A DNA stretch of 18,419 bases from Deltaproteobacteria bacterium (GCA_018262315.1 JAGSPS010000016.1:1-18419); one strand, 5' to 3'; counted from the stretch's first letter, positions 6,005 to 14,612 are shown. The notes: generated from the letters alone by a model not told the origin. Made by a program: numbers and translations.

Positions 6005-8056
6005 TCACGGGATCCACTTCGGGAACAGCACGTTCGTCCCGAACGGGAACATCGTGCTGCCGTCGTCGCCGCCGGCGACGCTGCCGAGCCAGGAGCCCGG
6101 CTTCATCGCGGAGCCGATCCCGAAGTGGTAGAGGAGGACGCTGCCCTTCCAGTCCGGCACGATGCTGGTGCCGCCGATGAAGCTCACGAGGGTCGGCGCG
6201 CCGCCTGCGACCGGCTGCGTGTGGAGGTCCTGGCAACGGTCGCCGCCGCCCGACCAGTTGGGCCCGCACACGCTTCCGTCCGGCATGCGCAGCCGGATCC
6301 GCGAGTAGACCACCTTCGAGCCGTCGGGCGAGTGTTCGGGGTCGTGCACGCTGTCGAGCCAGATCGCGCCGCCCTGGATCACGACGCGCGGCTGGGTGCC
6401 GTCGATGCTCGTCTCCATGATCTCGAGGTTGCCGGTAGACAGCACCAGCGTGTTGAACGCGAGTTTCGCGCCATCCTCGGAGACCGAGACGTCGGCGGCG
6501 CCCCGGTTCGGGAGCTGCGTCACCTGCCGCCAGCTCCCGAGGTCCGCCGCGATTCGGAACACCTCGGACTCCTCGGCCGCCCGCGGATCGCTGGCATCGC
6601 CGAGCGAGACGCCCGCGGAATAGAGGTCCCCGTTCGGGGCGAAATCGATGCCGCCCACGCCCACCCGCGCGAAGCCCGGCAGCAGGCGGTAGACCCGCCG
6701 CGAGGGGAGATCGATCAGGAAGAGCTTCGTCTCGACCTGGCCGCTGAAGTCTTCGCCCACGTTGAAGACGATCTTCGTGCGGGTGCGATCGATGGCGGCA
6801 TGGCGCAAGGGCTTGAGCGCCGGATCGTCGCAGACCGGCAACGCCGGGTCGGCCGGAGAGGGCCGGCCCGTGATGGGCGTGCGATGGCTGCTGTTCAGAT
6901 CCTGGACCCACAGGCAGTCGTCGAGGCTGTAGACGATGTCGTCCTGCGGCGTGATCGCGGCGCCGGGCATCAGATCGACGATCGCCGGGACGGCGACGTC
7001 GGCCGGCGGCTCGGGCGCGGCGGCCGGCGAGGGCGGCTCGGGCGCAGCGGGCACGACGGGCTGGACGGCCGGCTCGGGCGCCCCCGCGTCCACCGCGCCC
7101 GGTCCGACGAAGCGCCCGAAGCCGGTCGGCTCCCCGCCGACCGGGATCCGCGCGCCGAAGAGCTGGTTCGTGGTGGTGTCGATGGTCGCGACGTCGTGGG
7201 TCGCGCGGCTCGCCACGTAGAGCACGCGGCCATCGGGCCGCACTCCGATGCCCTGGGCCAGCGAGATGCCCGGCTGCTGGATCGTGTAGGCGAGTGAGTG
7301 GGTCGCCGTGTCGATCACCGACACGACGCCGGCGCTCAGCAGGTTCGCCACGTAGACGGCGCCGCCGCTCGGGTGGACCGCGACGCCAACCGGGATCCGG
7401 CCGACGCCGATCCGCTTCACCATCCGACGCGACGCTGTGTCGACGACGGCGAGGACGTCGCTGCCGCTGTCGGAGACGTACAGAAACCGGCCGGTCGGGT
7501 GCAGCGCCATGCAGCCGAGGCTGTCGCCGATCGGAATCGCGCCCGTGACCGTGCGCGTGGCCGCATCCACCACCGAGACCTGTCCCGGATAGTCGCCCCC
7601 GACATAGACGGTCGCGCCGTCGGGATGGACGGCGACGGCGAACGGGTGGTTCGCGATCGACACCGTTCCGCGTATTTCGTGGCTGTGCGCATCGAGCACC
7701 GACAAGCTGCGGCCGCCGGTGTTCACGACGTAGACCGTGTTGCCGTCCGGGCTCACCTCGATCCCGCTCGGATTGTCGCCGACGGCGATGGTGTCGGAGA
7801 CCTGGTTCGTCGCTGCGTCGATCACGACGACGGCGTCGAGCGGGCCCATCGTGACGTAGACCTGCGAGCCGTCCGGGTGCACCGCCGTCGCCATCGGTCC
7901 GGGCCCGACGTGGACGGCGGCGACGACGGCTTGGGTGGCCGTGTCGATCACGGACACCGCCGCGCTGCCGCGCGCCGCGACGTAGGCGAAGGGTGCAGCC
8001 TGGGCCGACGTCCCGAGCGCTGCACAGAGGAGTGCCAGGATCCGCGCAACTCTCAT
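6005..8056 (-). CDS. Secreted two-propeller protein: YVTN beta-propeller plus TolB-like propeller
   Basis: A 683-residue exported protein. The signal peptide is residues 1-20 (MRVARILALLCAALGTSAQA). Residues about 22-315 form seven repeats of about 42 residues with the YVTN pattern, such as VYVVNTGGRSLSVLDA and AVHPDGATVYVGG, predicting a complete seven-bladed propeller. A Pro/Ala-rich linker follows (about 318-363). The rest (364-683) has TolB/WD40-like strands such as DRTRTKIVFNVGEDF and SPDGSKVVYSRIR, predicting a second propeller that may contact a ligand or partner. The start is ATG 8056, with a purine-rich GGAAGTGGGA just upstream. The frame is open back to 9607, but that part is antisense to the beta-helix gene. 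YVTN proteins are typically extracellular or S-layer-like, some bind metal or redox partners, and no enzyme motif is evident. It is divergent from the beta-helix gene across 114 bases. Confidence 0.9.
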   Translation of the reverse strand: MRVARILALLCAALGTSAQAAPFAYVAARGSAAVSVIDTATQAVVAAVHVGPGPMATAVHPDGSQVYVTMGPLDAVVVIDAATNQVSDTIAVGDNPSGIEVSPDGNTVYVVNTGGRSLSVLDAHSHEIRGTVSIANHPFAVAVHPDGATVYVGGDYPGQVSVVDAATRTVTGAIPIGDSLGCMALHPTGRFLYVSDSGSDVLAVVDTASRRMVKRIGVGRIPVGVAVHPSGGAVYVANLLSAGVVSVIDTATHSLAYTIQQPGISLAQGIGVRPDGRVLYVASRATHDVATIDTTTNQLFGARIPVGGEPTGFGRFVGPGAVDAGAPEPAVQPVVPAAPEPPSPAAAPEPPADVAVPAIVDLMPGAAITPQDDIVYSLDDCLWVQDLNSSHRTPITGRPSPADPALPVCDDPALKPLRHAAIDRTRTKIVFNVGEDFSGQVETKLFLIDLPSRRVYRLLPGFARVGVGGIDFAPNGDLYSAGVSLGDASDPRAAEESEVFRIAADLGSWRQVTQLPNRGAADVSVSEDGAKLAFNTLVLSTGNLEIMETSIDGTQPRVVIQGGAIWLDSVHDPEHSPDGSKVVYSRIRLRMPDGSVCGPNWSGGGDRCQDLHTQPVAGGAPTLVSFIGGTSIVPDWKGSVLLYHFGIGSAMKPGSWLGSVAGGDDGSTMFPFGTNVLFPKWIP

Positions 8057-8170
8057 TCCCACTTCCACTTCTTTCACCTCTCCGACGCGGACCACCGTAT
8101 CATGCCCGCGGCGGATTCCGCAGGAACTCCGACCCTCCGACCGATGTGCGCAACTTCGCGAGGCGCCCCG
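8057..8170. promoter_or_regulatory. Divergent intergenic promoter region
   Basis: These 114 bases lie between two genes for secreted proteins transcribed in opposite directions, so both promoters must be here unless transcription comes from farther away. On the plus strand TATCAT (8098-8103) matches five of six -10 positions, but no good -35 hexamer sits 16-18 bases upstream. No clear operator dyad was seen. Confidence 0.4.
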
Positions 8171-9868
8171 ATGAGCCGACCCCCTTCGCCCCGCCCCCGG
8201 ATCTCGATCGCCTGGATCGTGCTGCTGCTCGTCGCGCTCGGCGCCGTCGTGCCGGCTTCGGGCCAGGGCGGCGCGGTCCCGCTCGGGTGTCCGGTCGGCC
8301 CGATCGAGTTGCTCTCGGGCACCTCGGTGCAGGCCGGCGCATGCACGATCCACGGCGACGTGACGCTCGGCGGCAGCGCGGTGCTGGTGATCGACCAGGC
8401 CCATTTCGTGCTCGACGGGAATCTCTGGCTGCGTGGCGATGCGCAACTCGTGGTGCAAGCGTCGGCCTTCACGATCGAACAGCACGGCGTGCTCGAACAC
8501 CGCATCGAGGCGCGCGACCGCGCGCGGATCGACTTCGTCGGCTCGGTCGTGAGCACCAACCGCTCGACGCCTGGCGCGAGCTTCGCGAGCCAATACCTCG
8601 GCTACGACCAGAGCGTGCTGCGCGTCGTGAACTGCCAGATCCTGCTGCCCGACAGCTGGCTCCTCGCGGACCTGTACGGACACGCGATCGTACACACCAC
8701 GCAGTCGAAGAACTTTCCGTCCGAGATCTACCCGCACGAGGACGCGACCGTGCTGATCGAGGGGGAGATCGCGGACCACCGCGTGTGGCTCGAGTTCGTC
8801 GAGGGCGCGAAGGCCGTGATCGCCGAAATTCCCGACGCGGCGAGCCCGTTCTCGTTCGACTTCGGCCGCGAGACCGCGGGCGTGGTGAACGTCGGCTACC
8901 AGGTGAAGGTGATCGGAGGGATCGCGACCTTCGGCATCGCGTCGCATCCGGGCTCGGACGTGACGCTCTCGCACAACGTCGGACCGGTGGCGATCGCGTA
9001 CTTCGTGACCGACCCGAACGCCACCGAGCCGCTGACCGGCCTCCATCCCGGGCTTCGCAACGCGACGTTCACCCATCAGGGACGCGTGCTCCGGCTGGTC
9101 GAAGCCAACCTGGAGGGTTTCGCCTGGCAGATCTACGCGGCGAGCCCCGGCGCGACCACGCCCGGCACGGTGCCGATCGCGGACTCGGTGCTGAACGAGC
9201 TCGCGGCACTCGACGGCGGTCGCTTCTCGGTCACCAACAGCGTGCTGCAGTGGGCCGTCATCGCGGCCCTCGGACCGCGCAGCGCGATCGACATCCTCGG
9301 CTCGACGATCAACTCCCAGAGCATCGTCGCCGCGAAGGACGCTGTGATCCACATCGACTCCTCGGACATCTTCGGATCCGCGGTGGAAGCGCGCGACGAT
9401 GCGGTCGTCCTGCTCACCAACAGCCGGCTCGGACAGAACGTGTGCCATCCGCTCTGCCTGCCGCTGTGTCCCTCGTTCGCAGATGGCGGCTGCAACTGGT
9501 TCCTCGAAGCCGGAGCGGAGATGAGCCTCGAAGCCGCGGATCGCGCACTGATCGTCGCCGCCGGCATCGACGCTCCCGCGGGCGCGATTCCGATCGGCTC
9601 GAGCCATGCGTTCATCGGTGACGCGTTCGCGACCGTCGCGCCGGGCGCGACGGCCGGCCTCGAATACGACCTGCGCTGGCGGAACGCGAGCACGGGCGCC
9701 GCCGGCGTCATCGCGACGAACGGCCTCGGGCCGAAGCGCGGCGAGCTGCTCGGCACGCTCGCCACGGCCGGCCTCGCGGCCGGCGACTACTTCGCGATCC
9801 TCGAGCTGCGCATCGCCGGTGCACCCGCCGTCACCGTCGCGCGGCCCTTCCGCCTCTCGATGCCCTGA
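8171..9868 (+). CDS. Secreted beta-helix-like repeat protein
   Basis: A 565-residue exported protein. After a basic N-terminus comes a hydrophobic signal segment (ISIAWIVLLLVALGAVVPAS), with likely cleavage after ASG near residue 31. The mature part is rich in short strand-turn repeats such as GDVTLGGSAVLVIDQAHFVL, AVIHIDSSDIFGSAVEARD and DAVVLLTNSRLG. This pattern is typical of right-handed parallel beta-helix proteins (pectate-lyase-like fold). A cysteine cluster interrupts it near residues 425-444 (CHPLCLPLCPSFADGGC). The last 90 residues look like an Ig-like beta-sandwich. No catalytic motif was recognised, so it may be a polysaccharide-binding or polysaccharide-degrading surface protein; the function is not established. 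ATG 8171 is preferred with GAGG about eight bases upstream; ATG 8144 in frame lacks a site. It faces the methyltransferase gene tail to tail with a 49-base gap. Confidence 0.85.
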   Translation: MSRPPSPRPRISIAWIVLLLVALGAVVPASGQGGAVPLGCPVGPIELLSGTSVQAGACTIHGDVTLGGSAVLVIDQAHFVLDGNLWLRGDAQLVVQASAFTIEQHGVLEHRIEARDRARIDFVGSVVSTNRSTPGASFASQYLGYDQSVLRVVNCQILLPDSWLLADLYGHAIVHTTQSKNFPSEIYPHEDATVLIEGEIADHRVWLEFVEGAKAVIAEIPDAASPFSFDFGRETAGVVNVGYQVKVIGGIATFGIASHPGSDVTLSHNVGPVAIAYFVTDPNATEPLTGLHPGLRNATFTHQGRVLRLVEANLEGFAWQIYAASPGATTPGTVPIADSVLNELAALDGGRFSVTNSVLQWAVIAALGPRSAIDILGSTINSQSIVAAKDAVIHIDSSDIFGSAVEARDDAVVLLTNSRLGQNVCHPLCLPLCPSFADGGCNWFLEAGAEMSLEAADRALIVAAGIDAPAGAIPIGSSHAFIGDAFATVAPGATAGLEYDLRWRNASTGAAGVIATNGLGPKRGELLGTLATAGLAAGDYFAILELRIAGAPAVTVARPFRLSMP

Positions 9869-9917
9869 GCGGATCGGCGTCGAGATCCATCGGGTCTGCG
9901 TTTCCCGAGCGCGGACG

Positions 9918-10775
9918 CTAGAGGCGTTCTGCGATCACGATGTCCTGGAAGCTCAAGCCTCGCTCGCGGCCGCACCACGAGCCGAAGTGGATCGGCTCGA
10001 CCAGCGACAGGCCCCGCGACGCAAACAGCTCGCGCACCACGGCCTCCGGGTAGCCGACGGCCGCTTCGGGGATCGCTGCGCTCTCGGTGCGACATACACC
10101 AATAGGATGTCGTAGTGTGAGCGCGCCCTTGCCTCCGTCGATGCAGCGCTCCGCCTCTTCGTTCAGCAGGAGCATGCTCGCGAGGCAGCGCGAGCCGGGC
10201 GCCAGGACGCGCGCGAGCTCGCCGACGTAGTTCGCGAGTTCGTCGGGGAGCATGTGGGTGAAGACCGACGTCGCGAACGCGAAGTCGAAGGACGCGTCGC
10301 CGAATGGAAAGCGGTACTCGGATGCACGAGCGCGACCCGCTTCGTTGTAGAGCGAGTTGAACACATCGGCCTGCTGGAACCGGAAGTTGGGATGGCGCGG
10401 CGTGATGTTCCGCCGGCACCAGTCGACGCCCACCGCGACGATGTCGAAGCCGTCGTAGCTGCCGCTCGCGTCGAGATGGCGCGTGAGGGGGATCGCCTTG
10501 CGGCCGATCGCACAGCCGATCTCGAGCACCCGGTGGTTCGGCCGCAGCCCGCCGAGCTCGACGAAGTACCGCAGAAACTCGGCGCCGTCGCGGCGGAAGT
10601 CCGCCTCGCTCTGCGAGCCGTCGAACATCAGGCGCGTCGGCGGGAGCAGATCGCCATCGCCGCGGCGCCGCGGGTGCAGCATGTCGCGCACCCAGGCAGC
10701 AAGGAAGCGGCGCGGTGACATGGTCGGAACCGGGAGCACCCGGGATCGCAGCCGACGTTTCCAGGATCGGGTCAA
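9918..10775 (-). CDS. Class I SAM-dependent methyltransferase
   Basis: A 285-residue protein with a Rossmann methyltransferase core. Motif I is VLEIGCAIGRKA (about 83-94), followed by GFDIVAVGVDWC (motif II region), FRFQQADVF and FDFAFATSVFTHMLPDE (motifs post-II to III). It transfers a methyl group from SAM; the acceptor is unknown, and a glycan or small molecule is plausible from context. The proposed start is TTG 10775, overlapping the upstream propeller gene's TGA as TTGA with GGGGAGG seven bases upstream, so translation is probably coupled. ATG 10721 in the same frame is an alternative but has no ribosome-binding site; the 18 residues between are Arg-rich. The longer open frame reaching 11519 is antisense-like shadow of the propeller gene. 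The gene converges with the beta-helix gene. Confidence 0.87.
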   Translation of the reverse strand: MTRSWKRRLRSRVLPVPTMSPRRFLAAWVRDMLHPRRRGDGDLLPPTRLMFDGSQSEADFRRDGAEFLRYFVELGGLRPNHRVLEIGCAIGRKAIPLTRHLDASGSYDGFDIVAVGVDWCRRNITPRHPNFRFQQADVFNSLYNEAGRARASEYRFPFGDASFDFAFATSVFTHMLPDELANYVGELARVLAPGSRCLASMLLLNEEAERCIDGGKGALTLRHPIGVCRTESAAIPEAAVGYPEAVVRELFASRGLSLVEPIHFGSWCGRERGLSFQDIVIAERL

Positions 10776-13700
10776 AGCGGCGCCTCCCCTTGGCTTCGAA
10801 CGAGGCCTGCGCGTCGCACGCACACGGCCAGTGCGCCGAGTGCAGTCAACGCGGTCGCTCCGGCGCCCGGCTCCGGGATCACCTGGAACTCGATGCGCGC
10901 CCGGTCGACCTCGCCGCTGTCGAGACGGAACAACAATCCCTTGACCTGCCAGCGCCCGCCGACGGCGCCTTCGGGAACGTTGGCGCCGAGGTCGGCGATC
11001 ACGGTCCCGTCCCGCGGCGCGAGGTCGATGGCGAGGGGACCGATGAACGCAAACTCGCCACCGCGCGGCGGGACCATCGTCAGCATGATCCCGAAGTTCT
11101 GGGTCAGGTCGGTGTCGTTCGAGATCTCGAGGCGGATCGGCAGCGGCGCGCCGGGCAGCAGCGCGGTCGTCGCGGTGGTGTAGAGGCGCAGGTCGAGGTC
11201 GGCCCGGCGCTCGATGCGAAAGAGCTGGCCGAGCGTCGTCGACAGCACATAGAGGAGCCCGTCCGGACCGACCTCGAGGTCCGCGACCGAGCCAAAGCCG
11301 ATCGCGAAGACCGTTTCGGCCAACTCGGTCTCGCCGTCCACGATGCCGTCGCGCGCGGCGCGTCCCTCGAAGTCGAAGCCCGTGCGGGACGCGTCGGGAT
11401 CGAGGCGGAAGAGGCGTCCGTCCGCGGCGCTGCCGAGAAAGAGCTGGTCGCGGTATTGCTCGCCGAGCGCGTCGGAGTCGAGGAACGTCATCCCGCGCGG
11501 CACGATCGGGTCGCGCCACGAGAGCGCTGGATCGACGTAGCTCGATCCGCTCACCGGGGTGAGGCCGGTCGCGGCGCCGAAGCGCTTGGTCGGGCCGACG
11601 ATGCTCGACCAGCCGCCGTTGGCGCCCGGCGCGAGGAGATTCAGCTCGTCGTATTCGCCGAGCGAATCGTCGCTCGCCCAGAGCGCGCCACTCACGGGAT
11701 CGAAGGCCATCGCGAAGGGACCGCGCACCCCGAAGGCGAAATAGCGCTCGAAGCCTCCGCCGGCCGACACGAACGGGTTGTCGGCCGGGACGCTGCCGTC
11801 GTCTTCGAGGCGGAGCACGCCCGCAGAGCCGTCGGCAGCCGGACCCGACGCGAAGTTCTGCGCCTGGCCAGCGGTACCGACGTCGCCGAGCGAAACGTAG
11901 AGCCGGCCGTCGGGGCCGAAGGCGAGCATGCCTCCCTCCTGCCCGTGGTCCGGTTCACTCGGGAGGTCGGCGATCGTCGTCGGCTCGACCAGCGCGCCGC
12001 CGCTCCAGCGGGCGCGCACGACGCGGTTGGCGACGGGCAGCGGCGGGTCGCCCTCGAGCGCGGTGAAGAGGAAGTACACGAAGGCCGGCTCCGGAAAGCC
12101 CGGGTGCAGGACCATCCCCCACGGCCCGCCGTTGGTATCGCTCACGTCGAAGCTCAGCAGCGGATCGGGATCGAGTACGCCCGCCGTGACGCGCCGAACG
12201 TGACCGTCCTTCTCGAGCACCAGCAGATCGTCTTCGCCCAGGAACGCCATCGCCATCGGCTCGGCGAAACCGACGGCGACTTGCACGACGCGCAGCGCCG
12301 GGTCCTCGAGCACACGCTGCTCGATGGCTGGCACGCGCGCGACGAACGCGTCTCGGATGCCGGCGCGCGCCGGCTGCAGCGGGTCGTTGGTCGGGAAGTC
12401 GTCGGAGAACGTGTCGCCCACCACCCACGCCGCACCCTCGCCGTCGAGCGCGATGCCGAGCCCGCGATCGCCATCCGTGCCGCCGAGGTAGCTCGACCAG
12501 CGCCGCCGCCCTTCCGGATCATATGCGGCGACGAAGGCATCCACGTTGCCGCCGCGATCGCCCTGGAAGCCGAACTTGATCGGGAAGGTCAGCGAAAATG
12601 TGTTGCCGGTGACGAACGAGTTGCCGGAGGCGTCCGTTTCCACACCGAGCCCGACGTCCGCCGAGTCGCCGCCGAGGCAGGTGCTCCAGACGCGCGTGCC
12701 GGAGGCGTCGTACTTGGCGACGAAGGCGTCCACGAAGCCGCCGAACGGCTCGATCGTGCACGGGAAGTCGCCCGAGAAGGTGTCGCCGACGACGTAGGCA
12801 TTGCCGAATGCATCCACTCCGAGGCCGATGGCGCGGTCGGTCTCCTCGCCGCCGAGGTACGTCGAGAAGGTGATCGAGGTCGCGCCGGGCGCGAGCCGCG
12901 CGAGGAAGGCATCCACGTTGCCGCCCGGCGCGGGCTGCGCGGGATTCACGGTCGGGAAGTCGTTCGAGAGCGTGAAGCCGGTGACGTACACCGCGTCGTC
13001 CGCGGCGACCTCGATGTCCTGGCCCGAGTCGAGCGCGCTGCCGCCGAGGTACGTCGAGAACGCCAGGCTGCCGTCGCCTCCGTCGACCGACGCGATCCAG
13101 GCGTCGAAGAATTCGATGCCCGCCATGGCGGCCTGGAGCGGATTCGCAAGCGGGAAGTCGTCGGATTCCGTGTCGCCGGTGAGCCAGACGTTCCCCGCCG
13201 AGTCGAGGTCGACGCCGAGCGCGAAATCGAACTGACTTCCGCCGAGGACCGTCGTGAATTCCAATGAGGATCCATCGGGCGAAAGCTTCGTGACGAAGGC
13301 ATCGAAGTCGTCGCTTCCGGCACCCGGCACGATGCGCCCCGGGAAGTCTGCGGAGGCGGTGAAGCCCGCGACGTACGCGCTGTGCGTGGCGTCGATCACG
13401 ATCGCCTGGCCGGAGTCGAGTCCCGTGCCGCCCAGGAACGTGGACCAGAGCACCTCCGTGCCGGTCGGGTCGAGTTTCGTCACGAACGCGTCGGCCAAAC
13501 CCTGCTTTTCGCCCTGAACGGCGCCTTCGATTGGAAAGTCGGAGGAGTCGGTAGTGCCCGTGACGTAGATGCCGGTGTCGTCCGCGGCGACGCCCATGTT
13601 GTCGAAGCCGTCCTCGCTCCCGCCGCCGCCGAGGTAGGTCGAGACGCCGAGCACGGGGTCGATGACGAGCGGACGCTCGCGGTCGTAGGCCGCGACTTCG

Positions 13701-14377
13701 AAGCCGACGCGGCGCTCGCCGAGGAGTCGCCAGCGCCCCGCAACGCGATCGCGCGAGCCGTCGCGTTGCTGATGGAGCACGGGCGCCTCGAACACGACAC
13801 GGCCGCCGTCGAGCCCCAGCACCAGGTCGCCGCGCTCGATCGAAACGCGCTCGGCGCCGTCGATCTCGAGAACGATCGCCGCGGGGTCGGCGTCCGGGGC
13901 CACGACGAAGTCGTACTCGAGGCGGTGTTGGTCGCCGTGGTAGACGAGGTCCACGCCCGGCCATACTTCGCGATACACGACACGTTCATAGGTCGCCACG
14001 CCGGCGTGCCAATGCCTGGGATCGGCGCCGCGCAGGTGGTGGACGACGCCACGCGCCCGGTCGAGGCCGACCGGCAAGGATGTCGTGCCTCCGATCGGGC
14101 GGGTGCGCAGGATCGCTGCGCGGCCGGCGTTCGGTGGGCGCACCACGAGCACGCTCTCGTCGCGAGTCAGGAAGGTCGACCAGCCGTGGCCCCGCGCGAC
14201 GAAGGCAACGCGCGGGTCGCTCTGCCCCTGGTTCGATTCGAAGCGGAGCGGGAGCGCTGGCAGTGCCCGCGAGTCGTCCGCAGGGGCCAGGGCGAGCGGA
14301 CGCGCGGCATCGCCAAGCGGCAGCAGCGCCAGCGCGAGTCCGAACGCCGCGAACAGGGTGGGGAAGAGGGATCGCAT
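10772..14377 (-). CDS. Exported SBBP seven-blade propeller / glucose-sorbosone dehydrogenase-like protein with PEP-CTERM tail
   Basis: A 1201-residue multidomain exported protein. In order: signal peptide (about 1-25); an N-terminal domain often found before SBBP repeats (45-240, starting RFESNQGQSD); seven SBBP blades of about 64 residues (245-690, e.g. STYLGGSALDSGQDIEV and DDFPTNDPLQP); a glucose/sorbosone-dehydrogenase-like propeller (about 700-1080) with HGQEGGMLAFGPDGRLYVS and DELNLLAPGANGGW; a beta-sandwich-like stretch; and a C-terminal PEP-CTERM signal (from about 1164): VIPEP, a hydrophobic span, then Arg residues. PEP-CTERM proteins are recognised by an exosortase in the inner membrane and released or anchored at the surface, usually in exopolysaccharide producers. 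Dehydrogenase activity with PQQ is known for some relatives but cannot be claimed here. ATG 14377 has AAGG eight bases upstream; the frame to 14701 is shadow. The methyltransferase follows with a TTGA overlap. Confidence 0.92.
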   Translation of the reverse strand: MRSLFPTLFAAFGLALALLPLGDAARPLALAPADDSRALPALPLRFESNQGQSDPRVAFVARGHGWSTFLTRDESVLVVRPPNAGRAAILRTRPIGGTTSLPVGLDRARGVVHHLRGADPRHWHAGVATYERVVYREVWPGVDLVYHGDQHRLEYDFVVAPDADPAAIVLEIDGAERVSIERGDLVLGLDGGRVVFEAPVLHQQRDGSRDRVAGRWRLLGERRVGFEVAAYDRERPLVIDPVLGVSTYLGGGGSEDGFDNMGVAADDTGIYVTGTTDSSDFPIEGAVQGEKQGLADAFVTKLDPTGTEVLWSTFLGGTGLDSGQAIVIDATHSAYVAGFTASADFPGRIVPGAGSDDFDAFVTKLSPDGSSLEFTTVLGGSQFDFALGVDLDSAGNVWLTGDTESDDFPLANPLQAAMAGIEFFDAWIASVDGGDGSLAFSTYLGGSALDSGQDIEVAADDAVYVTGFTLSNDFPTVNPAQPAPGGNVDAFLARLAPGATSITFSTYLGGEETDRAIGLGVDAFGNAYVVGDTFSGDFPCTIEPFGGFVDAFVAKYDASGTRVWSTCLGGDSADVGLGVETDASGNSFVTGNTFSLTFPIKFGFQGDRGGNVDAFVAAYDPEGRRRWSSYLGGTDGDRGLGIALDGEGAAWVVGDTFSDDFPTNDPLQPARAGIRDAFVARVPAIEQRVLEDPALRVVQVAVGFAEPMAMAFLGEDDLLVLEKDGHVRRVTAGVLDPDPLLSFDVSDTNGGPWGMVLHPGFPEPAFVYFLFTALEGDPPLPVANRVVRARWSGGALVEPTTIADLPSEPDHGQEGGMLAFGPDGRLYVSLGDVGTAGQAQNFASGPAADGSAGVLRLEDDGSVPADNPFVSAGGGFERYFAFGVRGPFAMAFDPVSGALWASDDSLGEYDELNLLAPGANGGWSSIVGPTKRFGAATGLTPVSGSSYVDPALSWRDPIVPRGMTFLDSDALGEQYRDQLFLGSAADGRLFRLDPDASRTGFDFEGRAARDGIVDGETELAETVFAIGFGSVADLEVGPDGLLYVLSTTLGQLFRIERRADLDLRLYTTATTALLPGAPLPIRLEISNDTDLTQNFGIMLTMVPPRGGEFAFIGPLAIDLAPRDGTVIADLGANVPEGAVGGRWQVKGLLFRLDSGEVDRARIEFQVIPEPGAGATALTALGALAVCVRRAGLVRSQGEAPL

Positions 14378-14608
14378 CACGTCAACCTTGTGGGTAGCCC
14401 ACGCCGCGGTCTTGGTGACTGGAATGCGCGCCGGGCCGACTCTCCGCGCGTACCGTGGGCGGGTGCGCTCGTTTCTGCGCATCTGCTGCGCAGCCGCCCT
14501 CGCTCTCCCGTCGCGCGCCGCCCTATACTGCCGCCCACTCATGGCAGCGCTCGACGCGTCCCGACTCCGATCGGCACCTCGGATCCGTCCCGCCTCGCAG
14601 GAGGCGGC
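14378..14608. other. Divergent intergenic region between propeller gene and glycan operon
   Basis: These 231 bases should hold promoters for the minus-strand PEP-CTERM propeller gene and the plus-strand glycosyltransferase operon. It contains a TATACT hexamer at 14524-14529 and a 23-codon upstream reading frame, both listed separately. Nothing else was recognised. Confidence 0.4.
14524..14529 (+). promoter_or_regulatory. Candidate -10 element of the glycan operon
   Basis: TATACT matches five of six -10 consensus positions in an otherwise GC-rich stretch. No good -35 is visible. It would place the transcript start near 14536, about 70 bases before the glycosyltransferase GTG. The same hexamer occurs at 18197-18202 upstream of another plus-strand gene. 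Confidence 0.35.
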
Positions 14609-14612
14609 GTGA
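14541..14612 (+). CDS. Possible 23-residue upstream ORF (leader peptide) of the glycosyltransferase
   Basis: ATG 14541 opens a 23-codon frame (MAALDASRLRSAPRI and eight more residues) whose TGA overlaps the glycosyltransferase GTG as GTGA. If TATACT 14524 is the promoter, the ATG lies only about five bases from the transcript start, which would make it near-leaderless. The peptide is Arg/Ala-rich with no recognised regulatory run. It could couple translation to the next gene, or be chance. Confidence 0.25.
   Translation: MAALDASRLRSAPRIRPASQEAA

Noticed and set aside
7298..8170. Plus-strand open frame extending the beta-helix gene upstream
   Set aside because: Antisense to the YVTN propeller gene and Arg/His-rich; the real start with signal peptide is at 8171.
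8057..9607. 1.5 kb minus-strand open frame extending the YVTN protein upstream to make 1200 residues
   Set aside because: It is antisense to the beta-helix gene, has Arg/His/Asp-rich low-complexity composition, and the signal peptide and ribosome-binding site sit at 8056.
9869..9917. GGATC/GATCC hairpin between convergent genes as a bidirectional terminator
   Set aside because: Only five pairs and no T-tract on either strand; not distinguishable from chance.
10715..13267. 850-codon plus-strand open frame
   Set aside because: It is the mirror of the SBBP/PEP-CTERM gene. GC-rich codon use removes stops from the antisense frame, and the translation has no recognisable domain.
13382..14608. Upstream extension of the glycosyltransferase frame
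   Set aside because: It overlaps the propeller gene on the other strand and precedes the conserved GT-A N-terminus at 14609.
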